Assembly (NCBI GenBank): GCA_043101605.1
Contig: JBICIG010000102.1
Coordinates: 1-49,532, forward strand
DNA: 49,532 nucleotides
Source: JBICIG01 sp043101605
GTDB lineage: Bacteria > Planctomycetota > Phycisphaerae > Phycisphaerales > UBA1924
Direction of reading: 5' to 3'
This document shows positions 8,349-17,000 of the stretch, in pieces; the first letter of the stretch is position 1; each line of letters begins with the position of its first letter. The translations under genes were made by a program, and so were the position numbers. The notes below the pieces were generated by a model. That model worked only from the letters and a program-made list of their open reading frames with translations, was not told where the DNA came from and searched no databases.

Positions 8349-9407
8349 TCAGCGACCGCTGTTGAAATCCATGTCGACCTCATTGGGCCCGGTCAGACTG
8401 AAGAACCGGTCGCCCCACTTGCGCTCGCGCACGGTCTTGAGGATTGTCGTCCGCTCGACATGCGTGTCGGCGAAGGCGAAGTTGGCGGTGTCGCCCGAGT
8501 GGTGGCGGCCGACGGCGTTGAGCAGCGTGCTGCTCTGTCCGTCCTGCAGCACGAGCGAATCCTGGATGTCGCTCGCGTCCTTGATGTCCGACTCCCGCGG
8601 GTAGGCAAAGCGGGGGTTGCTGCCGAGCTTCGGCTCGAGGTAGACATTGGTGCCCGAGGACTTCCCGATGAACGGGGAGATCGAGCGGTGGCTCTTGATC
8701 TTGGGGTTCCCGCCGCCGCCGCCGCCCCCGCCGCCGCCCGAGTCGGTCGCGGCGAGCGAGCTCCAGTTGTTCTTGTTGTCGAAGAACTCGGTGACGAGAA
8801 TCGTGCCCGCCGAGCCGCGCCCGCTCATGTCGACGGCGCTGGTGCGGACGAACTTGTTCTGCCGCGTCGAGCCGGCCGAGAACTTGTTGCGGGGGAAGAG
8901 GGCGGCGTTGCCGGTGAACGCCATGCGGGCGGTCTGGCGATCGGTCGGCCGCGCCGCCCCGATCGTCCCGCCGAGGTCGTTGACCTGGTTGGGCTCCCAG
9001 TTGTCGGGGTTGGGGCCCGGGTTGGTGCGGGGCGCGCCGCCGTTGGTCACGGTCGGGCAGGTGAAGGCGTTCTCGGGGACCGAGCCGCCGTCGAACAGCG
9101 CCCAGGACCAGTGGACATACCCGTTGGCGGGGTTGGGGTTCGAGGTGAGCTGGTCGGCGATCCGCCACTTGCCGGATTCCTCATCCTGCCCGTACATGTA
9201 CGCCGGGGGAAAGAACTCCTCCTCGGTCGCGTACGCGACGACCGCCTTGGCGACCGTGCCGGCGTTGGCGGCACACTGCGTCGCGCGGCCTTCCTCGCGG
9301 GCGCTCGAGAGCACCGGGAGCAGCAGCCCCACGAGGATCGCGATGATCGCGATCACGACGAGAAGTTCGATGAGAGTGAACGCTCGGCGGCGGGATCCGG
9401 CTCGCAT
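8349..9407 (-). CDS. Type II pseudopilin (planctomycete DUF1559-like)
   Basis: A 352-residue protein with a prepilin leader MRAGSRRRA, then FTLIELLVVIAIIAILVGLLLP, the hydrophobic N-methylation helix processed by a prepilin peptidase. The residue before the cleavage site is Ala instead of the usual Gly. The C-terminal region has HHSGDTANFAFADTHVE, which fits the H-X9-D motif of planctomycete pseudopilin-like proteins but has T where Gly is usual. Ten consecutive Gly codons lie in the middle. ATG 9407 is preceded by AAGGAG at good spacing. Such genes are highly multiplied in planctomycetes and usually stand alone, as here between its own terminator and a 308-base spacer. Role inferred: secretion-system or surface pseudopilus subunit; substrate unknown. 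Confidence 0.85.
   Translation of the reverse strand: MRAGSRRRAFTLIELLVVIAIIAILVGLLLPVLSSAREEGRATQCAANAGTVAKAVVAYATEEEFFPPAYMYGQDEESGKWRIADQLTSNPNPANGYVHWSWALFDGGSVPENAFTCPTVTNGGAPRTNPGPNPDNWEPNQVNDLGGTIGAARPTDRQTARMAFTGNAALFPRNKFSAGSTRQNKFVRTSAVDMSGRGSAGTILVTEFFDNKNNWSSLAATDSGGGGGGGGGGNPKIKSHRSISPFIGKSSGTNVYLEPKLGSNPRFAYPRESDIKDASDIQDSLVLQDGQSSTLLNAVGRHHSGDTANFAFADTHVERTTILKTVRERKWGDRFFSLTGPNEVDMDFNSGR
8709..8738 (-). repeat. Poly-glycine codon run in the pseudopilin
   Basis: Ten successive Gly codons (GGC mostly, two GGG) read on the minus strand. A simple-sequence tract of this kind can change length by slippage in units of one codon without breaking the frame. Confidence 0.8.
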
Positions 9408-9715
9408 CGGGAATCGCTCCTTGTGACCTGACGCCCGCCGTCGGTGGCAGGCCGACCTTCCTCGGGACTTCGGTCCGGCCCGATGGTAAGAGGCACGGTT
9501 CCATTCCTCGAAGCTCGGATCGCTGCGACGGAGCGTCTGTCGAGTGGCTCGTAACACACTCTGAATATCCGACGCTGGCATCGCGCCCTTTGTGTGTGGG
9601 GCGGATGAAGGCGACGGGGGCCATGGCACATTGCGTACGGATCCGAGACCTGCGCAGCAGGAGGTGTTGCAATTATGAACCCCGGACGAGCCGGCCGACT
9701 TGCCTGCGCTGAAGC
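9408..9715. other. 308-base spacer, no gene; possible -10 CATAAT
   Basis: No credible gene on either strand. On the minus strand CATAAT (complement of 9672-9677) matches the sigma-70 -10 box at five of six bases, about 265 bases before the pseudopilin ATG; no good -35 was seen. The rest is leader for the pseudopilin and trailer for the membrane-protein gene. Confidence 0.3.
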
Positions 9716-10150
9716 TCAGGTTGCTTGCTGGATCGCCAGGACGGCCGCGACGATCACGCCGCGAGCGACCCAAGCGACTGTCCGGATCCAGTTTGTCGTG
9801 ACGAGTCGGTGGGCCACCTTGGCGTCGAACCCCGCCTCCAGCCTCCGATGGCAGGGCACCTGCAGCACAAAGGTCGAGAGCCACACCACCGCGAGAAGCA
9901 ATGCCGATGCCCCGAGCCAAGCACCGCCGGACACCGCGGGGCGATGCAGGATTAGCATTGCGAGGGTTGTCAATTCCAGGAGCATGAACGGCATCACGAC
10001 AATCGAGGTCCGCCGGACATGTGAATGTTCATATCGCGCGAAACCCGACTCGCCGACCCGGGAAAACAGGGGATAGTGCACGATCTGGACGAAGAGGATC
10101 ACCCCCACCATCACCCAGGTCGCCGCCGCATGGATGATCAGGAGCAGCAT
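9716..10150 (-). CDS. Four-helix integral membrane protein, unknown function
   Basis: A 144-residue protein with about four membrane helices (near residues 3-24, 50-69, 78-97 and 118-140). The N-terminal stretch HAAATWVMVGVILFVQIVHYPLF and the conserved-looking VPCHRRLEAG, with a His, Cys and charged residues between helices 3 and 4, suggest a defined family, but I cannot name its role. ATG 10150 has GGAGAA 7 bases upstream. It starts 17 bases after the stop of the SelL-like gene, so the two are probably co-transcribed and may act together in membrane redox chemistry; that link is inference only. Confidence 0.75.
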   Translation of the reverse strand: MLLLIIHAAATWVMVGVILFVQIVHYPLFSRVGESGFARYEHSHVRRTSIVVMPFMLLELTTLAMLILHRPAVSGGAWLGASALLLAVVWLSTFVLQVPCHRRLEAGFDAKVAHRLVTTNWIRTVAWVARGVIVAAVLAIQQAT

Positions 10151-10167
10151 GGATCGGTTCTCCGGGC

Positions 10168-11121
10168 TCAGGCGGGCATCGGGCAGGTCGCCAGTTCGTC
10201 ATAGTCCGGGCGGTCGCCCGCGGTCGCGTGCCGGAAGGCCTTCTCGATCCGCCCGTTGCGCACGAGGAACACGCCGGGCATCTGGAACCCGTCGCCGACG
10301 AGCTTGCCGACACGGTGCCCCTCGATCGTCGCGCGCAGCCCGCGCACCGCGACCCGCGGCCCGAAGAGCTGCAGGAACCGTCCGCGCTGAAGCCCGAACG
10401 CCCGGTACAGCACGCGCTCCGGATCGCTCACTCGCTCGGCCGCGCCCAGCCCATAGCCTCGGAAGAACTCCGCCGCCTCATCCTCGCTCGCCATGTGCAC
10501 CAACACGACGCCGACTCCTTCATCGACGAGCCGTTCGCGGCGATCGGCGATATCCGCCAACGCCTCGCGGCAGAAGGTGCATCCCAGGTGCCGGAGGAAC
10601 ACCACCAGCAGCGGTTGATCGCGCGAACGCTCGAGCAAGCTGCGGCCGCTGGTCGTTTCGTACCCCGCCATCGCGTCCTCGAGCGACGCGGGGAGCGCCG
10701 CGGGCTCGGGCCCAGCCGCGTGGTGCTCGAACGCGCGGTAGAGGATCACGCCGAAGGGGATCCACCAGATGAGGTCGTTGGGGAGGATGGTCCATGCGAA
10801 CGCCGCCGGGAAGTCGCTGGTCAGGATCGAGAAGACGAACCCGATCGGGCCGAAGACCTTGCCGAGCAGTCCCACCAGAATGATCGGCCAGTGGCGGAAC
10901 GGATCGCGCGCCGCGATCCAGTAACCGACGCCGTAGACACCCACGATCATCCCGACGCACTGCCAGAGCTGCGGATACCGAGGCAAATCGGCGTCGAGCA
11001 GATTGAAGAGCAGGTTGGGCGCCACGATCACCGCCGCGCCCCAGAGGATGTTGTAGATCCCCGCGATCCTGAGCGTCAGGGTCATCCACTTCGCCGAGGC
11101 GGAACGGGTTGGCTCAGACAA
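10168..11121 (-). CDS. SelL-like redox domain fused to a 4-TM membrane domain
   Basis: A 317-residue protein. Residues about 15-132 form four membrane helices with an aromatic-rich loop. Residues about 145-315 are a thioredoxin-fold, peroxiredoxin-like domain of the SelL/AhpC-TSA-like type, with the redox pair C181-x-x-C184 in HLGCTFCRE and a typical GFQMPGVFLVRNGRI strand near the end. In SelL proteins one or both positions may be selenocysteine; here both are Cys. I chose the TTG at 11121 because GGAGG lies 7 bases ahead and the frame fits; ATG 11085 is a weaker alternative that would shorten the first segment. Likely a membrane-tethered thiol oxidoreductase; substrate unknown. Confidence 0.8.
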   Translation of the reverse strand: MSEPTRSASAKWMTLTLRIAGIYNILWGAAVIVAPNLLFNLLDADLPRYPQLWQCVGMIVGVYGVGYWIAARDPFRHWPIILVGLLGKVFGPIGFVFSILTSDFPAAFAWTILPNDLIWWIPFGVILYRAFEHHAAGPEPAALPASLEDAMAGYETTSGRSLLERSRDQPLLVVFLRHLGCTFCREALADIADRRERLVDEGVGVVLVHMASEDEAAEFFRGYGLGAAERVSDPERVLYRAFGLQRGRFLQLFGPRVAVRGLRATIEGHRVGKLVGDGFQMPGVFLVRNGRIEKAFRHATAGDRPDYDELATCPMPA

Positions 11122-11328
11122 GTCAGATCCTCCATCGCGCCCCGCATGACGCCGACGACCGCGACCTGGATGGTCGGCTTGTCGCCACGCTCGGGCGCAC
11201 GACCGGGTTCGATCAAGCCCATGCCGCGGATGCAATCGCGGCGACGCCCCATTCGCTCCCTGTTCGGACGATGGTCAAGGCGGCGAAAATCGGCCGAATA
11301 CTCGCGAAGCCACGCCCGTTCCCCCTTC

Positions 11329-11571
11329 ATGACGAACGCGAAGACTCAGACGCAATCCGAGGAGCGTTCCTCGCTCCACCCCCGCGATCCCGACCACCCC
11401 ACGCACGACGAGGTCATCCAGCAGCCGCCGATCGTCGATCCGGAGAGCCCCGCCGTCTCGGACGCGACCTACCGGACGACTTCCAAGGCGGTGTGGGTCG
11501 GCGTGCTGTCATACGGGCTCGTGCTCGTCATCGGCGCGCTCATCGCCCTGGCGATCGTCTCGCTCCTCTGA
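11329..11571 (+). CDS. Small single-helix membrane protein, hypothetical
   Basis: An 80-residue frame: a polar, Pro- and acid-rich N-terminal half followed by one C-terminal helix (AVWVGVLSYGLVLVIGALIALA). It converges on scpA and overlaps its 3' end by 63 bases. That overlap encodes most of the helix opposite an acidic ScpA tail, and antisense of Asp codons gives Val/Ile, so the helix could be partly a shadow. The N-terminal half lies outside scpA and has plausible composition. No strong ribosome site precedes ATG 11329. Confidence 0.5.
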   Translation: MTNAKTQTQSEERSSLHPRDPDHPTHDEVIQQPPIVDPESPAVSDATYRTTSKAVWVGVLSYGLVLVIGALIALAIVSLL

Positions 11572-12366
11572 CTCCGGGGAGGTGGATGCCGGAGACACCG
11601 CCTCGTCCCGACGCAGCGACAGCAGGATGACGCCCTCATCCTGCCGCACGGCGATGCGTTGCTGGCGCACCAGTTCCAGCACGGCGATGAACATGCCGAT
11701 CATCGCCCCGCGGGTGCGTCCCTCGAACACCTTCTCCAGCCGAAGCTCGCGCCGGTCGCTCCGCGACTCCCGGCTGAGCAGATCGAGCAGGTCTTCGGCG
11801 TGCAGTTCGATCGGCGTGTCGTCGTCGAGCACCTCGTGCTCGCCCAGCCGATCCATGTTGACCGACTCGATGATCCGTCCGAACGCCTCGGCCAGATCAC
11901 TCAAGGACAGGTCGTCGAGGTCGATCGCGTCCTCGCCCTCGCCCGTGTCGACCTTGGGCGAGCCGGCCGACGCGGTGGGGTAGCGCTGCTGCCACTCCTC
12001 GAGCCGCTCTTCCAGCCGAGTCGCCGCGTCGCGGTACTTCTTGTATTCGAGGAGTTGCCGAACGAGCGTGGACCGGGGATCGTCCTCTTCGCTCCGCTCG
12101 GCGCCCTCGCCCCCGGTGCCGCCCGAACGCTCGACAGGGACGAGCATGCGGCTCTTGATCTCCATGAGCGTGGCGGCCATCAGCAGAAACTCGCCGGCCG
12201 TCTCGATGTCCACGCGCTCGATCCCGCGCAGATGCTCGAGGAACTGCCCGGCGATCTCGGCGATCGGGATGTCGTGGATGTCCACCTCGGCCCGGCGGAT
12301 CAGAAAGAGCAGCAGGTCCAGCGGGCCCTCGAACGCGTCCAGCCTCACCCGATAGTCGGTCGTCAC
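11509..12366 (-). CDS. scpA: Segregation and condensation protein A
   Basis: A 285-residue kleisin of the bacterial SMC-ScpA-ScpB complex that bridges the SMC heads during chromosome condensation. The diagnostic N-terminus, VRLDAFEGPLDLLLFLI, and the IAEIAGQFLEHL stretch are clear; the C-terminal winged-helix part (residues about 215-260) precedes an acidic tail rich in D and E. GTG 12366 is preceded by GGGAGG at good spacing. scpB is not next to it. It is divergent from kdsD with a 63-base gap that must hold both promoters. Confidence 0.93.
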   Translation of the reverse strand: MTTDYRVRLDAFEGPLDLLLFLIRRAEVDIHDIPIAEIAGQFLEHLRGIERVDIETAGEFLLMAATLMEIKSRMLVPVERSGGTGGEGAERSEEDDPRSTLVRQLLEYKKYRDAATRLEERLEEWQQRYPTASAGSPKVDTGEGEDAIDLDDLSLSDLAEAFGRIIESVNMDRLGEHEVLDDDTPIELHAEDLLDLLSRESRSDRRELRLEKVFEGRTRGAMIGMFIAVLELVRQQRIAVRQDEGVILLSLRRDEAVSPASTSPESEERDDRQGDERADDEHEPV

Positions 12367-12429
12367 GAGCCCTCCCTGCCCTGCGTTTCATGGGCAATCC
12401 GTTCCCGGCCAGTGTACCCTCCGGGCAGC

Positions 12430-13485
12430 ATGACAGACCCGAACGACGCCCCCGCCGAAGATCCCAAGGCCCATTGCCCGCCGCCGCCCGCCGGTGACGC
12501 CGCGTTCGCCGCCGAGATCCTCGATCGACAGGCCCGCGGCGTCTCGGATCTCGCCCGCTCGCTCGCCGAGCCCTTCGAGCAAGCCGTCGAACTCATCGAC
12601 CGCTGCGCCGAGTCCCACGGCACGGTGCTGGTCTCGGGGCTCGGCAAGTCCGGGCTGGTCGGAGCCAAGATCTCCGCCACGCTCGCGTCGCTGGGCATCC
12701 CCTCGCACGCGGTCCATCCATCCGAAGCCGCCCACGGCGATCTCGGCCGCTTCCGCCGATCCGACACCGTCATCTGCCTGTCGTTCTCGGGAGAGACCAC
12801 CGAGGTCGTGAATCTTGCCGCCATCTTGCGCCAGGACGGGCTTCCGATCATCTCGATCACGGGCCCGCGCGATTCCACCCTCGCCAAGCTCGCGACCGTC
12901 GCTCTCCAACTCCCGATCGACAGGGAAGCGGGCGAGCCCGGGTTCGTCGCGCCGACGACCTCCACCACCGCGACCATGGCGTTGGGCGATGCGCTCGCGC
13001 TGACGGTCGCCCGCCGACGCAGCTTCACCGATCAGGACTTCGCCAAGCGTCACCCCGGCGGAGCACTCGGCGGGCTGCTCCGACCGGTCACCGATGTCCT
13101 CCGCTTCCGCGTGGGCGAGCAGCTCGTGCCGATCCCCGAAACCGAGACCGTCGCGAACGCGCTGGCGATCGCCAACGCCGCCGCCTCCCGCCGACCCGGC
13201 GCCCTGCTGCTGGTCGATCCCGGCTCGGGTCGGCTGACGGGCATCTTCACCGACGGCGACCTCCGCCGGCTCGTCACGCGAGATCCGGCGCTTCTGGACC
13301 AGCCGGTCGCGAGCCTGATGACCCGCACGCCCACGGCGCTCCCGAGCGATGCGCTGGTGCGCGACGCGGTGCGCCTCGTCCGCGAGTTCCGCCAGGACGA
13401 GATCCCCGTCGTCGATTCCGAAGGCCGCCCCGTCGGCATCCTCGATGTGCAGGACCTGATTACACTCCGCCTCGTCCAGGACTGA
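12430..13485 (+). CDS. kdsD: D-arabinose-5-phosphate isomerase
   Basis: Converts ribulose-5-phosphate to arabinose-5-phosphate, the first step towards Kdo of lipopolysaccharide. 351 residues: an SIS domain (about 45-190) with SGLGKSG at 69-75, HPSEAAHGDLG and SFSGET, and the family motif KRHPGGALG near 215; then two CBS domains (about 225-280 and 290-350) with IFTDGDLRR. Length and order match the KdsD/KpsF family. ATG 12430 has no clear ribosome site; an in-frame GTG lies 18 bases upstream. It heads the kdsD-kdsC-LptC/OstA set. Confidence 0.95.
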   Translation: MTDPNDAPAEDPKAHCPPPPAGDAAFAAEILDRQARGVSDLARSLAEPFEQAVELIDRCAESHGTVLVSGLGKSGLVGAKISATLASLGIPSHAVHPSEAAHGDLGRFRRSDTVICLSFSGETTEVVNLAAILRQDGLPIISITGPRDSTLAKLATVALQLPIDREAGEPGFVAPTTSTTATMALGDALALTVARRRSFTDQDFAKRHPGGALGGLLRPVTDVLRFRVGEQLVPIPETETVANALAIANAAASRRPGALLLVDPGSGRLTGIFTDGDLRRLVTRDPALLDQPVASLMTRTPTALPSDALVRDAVRLVREFRQDEIPVVDSEGRPVGILDVQDLITLRLVQD

Positions 13486-13508
13486 CCCCCACTTCCGAAA
13501 GCGATGCC

Positions 13509-14057
13509 ATGCCCGAGCGCAGCGTCGATGCCATCCGCATGATCATCCTCGACGCCGACGGCGTGCTGACCGACGGCGGGCTCTACTTCGATGACCACGA
13601 GCGCGAGCTCAAGCGATTCGACATCCACGACGGGCTCGGGCTGCGCCTGTGGATGTCGGTCGGGCTCAAGATCGGTGTGATCACCGGGCGCGGGGGCGGT
13701 GCCCTCCGCCGACGCCTCGAGGAATTCGGCATCGAGCACTACGCCGAGGGCGTCAAGGACAAGGTCGTCGCGCTCAAGGCGATGGCCGCCGAGGCCGGCG
13801 TCGGGCTCCACGAGATCGCTTTCATGGGCGATGACCTGCCCGACATCCCCGCATTCCGCCTCGTCGGGTACGCCATGGCCCCCGACAACGCCCAGTGGGA
13901 GGTCAAGCTCTCGGCCCACTACCACACCCGCAGCGCCGGCGGGCACGGCGCGGTCCGCGAAGGCATCGACTGGCTCCTCAGGCGAAAGGGGCTCACGCAG
14001 GCCGCCCGCTCCAAGTGCGTCCCCGGTCTCATCCCCGAGCCCGAATCCCGCGCCTGA
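13509..14057 (+). CDS. kdsC: Kdo-8-phosphate phosphatase (HAD family)
   Basis: Removes phosphate from 3-deoxy-D-manno-octulosonate 8-phosphate. 182 residues, the usual KdsC size, without a cap domain. The nucleophile motif DADGVLTDG starts at D15 (D17 is the acid/base residue); ITGR holds the motif II threonine; KDK and MGDDLPD give motifs III and IV. The gap to kdsD is 23 bases and its TGA abuts the ATG of the next gene, supporting one operon. The enzyme that makes Kdo-8-phosphate (kdsA) is not in the window. Confidence 0.93.
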   Translation: MPERSVDAIRMIILDADGVLTDGGLYFDDHERELKRFDIHDGLGLRLWMSVGLKIGVITGRGGGALRRRLEEFGIEHYAEGVKDKVVALKAMAAEAGVGLHEIAFMGDDLPDIPAFRLVGYAMAPDNAQWEVKLSAHYHTRSAGGHGAVREGIDWLLRRKGLTQAARSKCVPGLIPEPESRA

Positions 14058-17000
14058 ATGCGATACGATGGCCCAATGGCCAGGCGCACCCACGGACGGA
14101 TCGACGGGCAGCTCATCGGGCTTATCGCGGCCTGCGTGACCGCGCTCCTCTCCTTTGGAATCCTCGGCTGGTTCATCTTCCGGAGCGCCAAGCCCGCCGG
14201 ACCGGCGGCTGGCGAGGACCTGACGCCCCCCGCGCCCGTCATCGGGCAGTCCGGACGCACCGGGCCCGGCATGGGGCGCGGCCGCGGGCTCTCCCTCGAG
14301 TTCACCGCCGACGATGACCCCACCCAGCGCATCGGCACCCTCCGCACCGGCACCCTCGACCCCCTCCCCGGACGCCACTTCGACGCCGGCGACCTCAAGG
14401 GCGAGCTCTACCTCGACGACGGCCGGGCCCTCGCGATCGAAGCCCCGCGCGGCAAGCTCTACATGCCACGCGACGACTCGCTCGAATCCGGCACCCTCCG
14501 CGGCGGCGTCCAGATCCGCCTGTATGACCCGCGGCCCGACGGCACGCCCGCCAACCCCGCGACCGATCAGCCCGCCCTCACCGCCGTCACCCCCGAACTC
14601 CGCTTCGACTTCGCCCTCAGCGAGATCGAAACCCCCGGGCTCCTCAGCGTTTCCTCCAAGTCCGTCGACTTCGAGGGGGGCGATGTCAAGGTCATCTTCA
14701 ACAAGCCCCGCGAACGACTCGAACTCGTCGAGGTCCGCCGCGGCGGCACGATGACCTACCGCCCCGAACGCGGCCAGTCGCCGCGTTCGCTCACCGGCGC
14801 CGCCGAGCCCGCCGCCGATCGAGAGACCGTCCGCGCGGCGCCACCCACCACGCTCGCCACCAATGAACGCTCCGCCCGCTCCAGCCAGCCCCCGCCGAAC
14901 CGGCCAGCCAACCCGCAGCCCGCGGCCGAGCAACCGGTCAACCGCTCGTTCTACCGCATCGTCTGCTCGAGCGATGTGAACCTGACGATGGGCGATCGCG
15001 TCCTTCAAGGCGATCAACTCGAGGTCTGGGTCCACCTGATCGACAACGCGCTGCACGACAACGCCTTCGGGCGCCCGAACCGCCAGGCGCGGGCGCTCCC
15101 GATCGAGCAGTCCGGCTCGTGGCTCGCCGCGCTCGGACTCGGAGCCGCGATCGCCGCCCAGCCCGAGGCTGTCACGCCGCCGTCGACACAGCCCGATCAG
15201 CCCGCCGACGCCGCCGAACGCGCCGAAGCGATCGAGCCGGCCGAGCGTGAAGCGCCCGAGCCCGTCACGCTCGGGTGGGAGCAGGGGCTCACGCTCCGCG
15301 CCCTCGATGAACGACCGGCAGAACTGACCCGCAACCATGTCGCCGCCCGCATGACCGCCGTCGGCACCGGGCTCGTTCAGTTCGAGGATCGCAAGTCGGG
15401 CGCCCGCGGCCGATGCGCCTCGCTCGACTATCTCGCGACCGATCGCTTCCTTACCCTCACCGGCCCCGGGCGGCGCCCCGTCGCGCTCGAGGTCCCCGAG
15501 ACCGGCCGCCTCGACGCCACCCGCGTCGAGTTCTCGCTCGCCACCGGCGTCATCGCCGTGCCCGGCCCCGGCACCCTCACCGCGACCGACCCGGAACTCG
15601 CCGATCTCCCCGGCTCGCGCGACCTCGCGTGGAGCGAACGCGCCGACTTCGAACTCATCCTCGATGAGCAGGGCGAGCTCACCGGCATGCTCCGCGAGGC
15701 GTGGTTCACCGGTGCCGTCGAGGCCCGCGACGGCGGGTCGCTCCTGGCGGGCGATCACCTCGCCGCCTCCTTCACCCCGCGCGCCGACGCCTCCGGCTCC
15801 GACCTCGCCCGCCTCGACCTCACCGGCAACGCCCGCGTCCGCGACACCAGCAACGCGCTCATCCGCGGCGAGTCGGTCACCGCCCTCTTCGCCGAGTCCC
15901 GCGGCGCCCAGGGCGATCCCGAACGCGTCGTCATCACCCGTGCCCGCATCGAACGCGAGGGCAGTTCCCTCGTTGCCGACACCGTCGATGCGGCCCTGGC
16001 GCGCTCGCCCGAGGACGAACTCACCGTCGACACCGTGCTCGCCCGCGGTTCGGTCCGCATCGAACGCCCGGACGATCAACTCGTCGCGACCGCCGATGAA
16101 GTCCGCGCCGAAGCCGCCCTCAGCCGCGCCACGCTCACCGGCCCGCTCGTCACCGTCGCGATCGGCAACGGCACGCTCACGGGCACGCAGGTGGAGGTCA
16201 ACGGCGAGGCCGAGCAGGTCGAGGTCTTCGGCGCGGGCACCTTCACCCTCACCGACGACGACGCCCCCCACCTCCAGCCGGGCGACCCCGCACTCACCGC
16301 GACCTGGACCACCCAGATGTTCCTCGACGACGCCGCGGGATCCCTCAAACTCACCGGCGGCGTGCAGACCATCTGGAAGCCCGAGCCTCTCGTCACCAAC
16401 GATGTCACCGCCGAACGCGTCACCATCGAGTTCGACAAGTCCGATGCGCCCGGCTCCCGACCCTCCTCGCTCGGCGTCGAGAGCAGCGACCGCACCGTCC
16501 GCCGCGTTGTCGCGACCGGCGGCAGCATTCTCGAGCCCGACGGCTCGCCGGCGGTCGTCCAGTCACTCCGCGAGGGCGCGCTGACCGGCGCCGTTGCGCC
16601 GGCCGACCCCGCGGGCGCCGCCCGCCCGGTCGAACGCCTGCTGCGCCTCGAAGCGCCCGAGATCGTCGCCGACAACCTCGCCGGCACGATCACCGTCGAT
16701 CAGCCCGGTCGCCTCGTGCTGGCCGATCTCCGCGGCGACGCCTCCGCGCCCTCGCCCACCGAGCCCGCGGCCGACAACACGGCCGACTCCCCCGGTGCCG
16801 ATTCTTCGAGCAATGAAGATGGCGCCCAGCCCCGCCCCACTCCCGGCGTCATCATGCCGACCGAGCCCACGGGCGACCAGCCAGACCTCAATCGGCCGAT
16901 CACCGATCAGCCGACCGACGAGCAGCCCGAAGCACCCGCGTCGTCGGTGCTCGCCGACTCCGGGCTCCGGGGCAGCGCCCTGTTCACCTGGCAGGGCTCG

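Noticed and set aside
4952..8365. Plus-strand 1137-codon open frame opposite the dockerin protein
   Set aside because: Pure antisense shadow of a Asp/Gly-rich secreted protein; no motif, no ribosome site.
9675..10076. Plus-strand frame with an AGGAGG 10 bases before ATG 9675
   Set aside because: The Shine-Dalgarno-like stretch is tempting, but the frame is the antisense of the membrane protein, with a Ser/Thr/Arg composition and no family.
13050..16271. Minus-strand 1073-codon open frame opposite kdsD-kdsC and the LPS-transport gene
   Set aside because: Antisense shadow of three genes with clear families; residues are those expected from reading the opposite strand.
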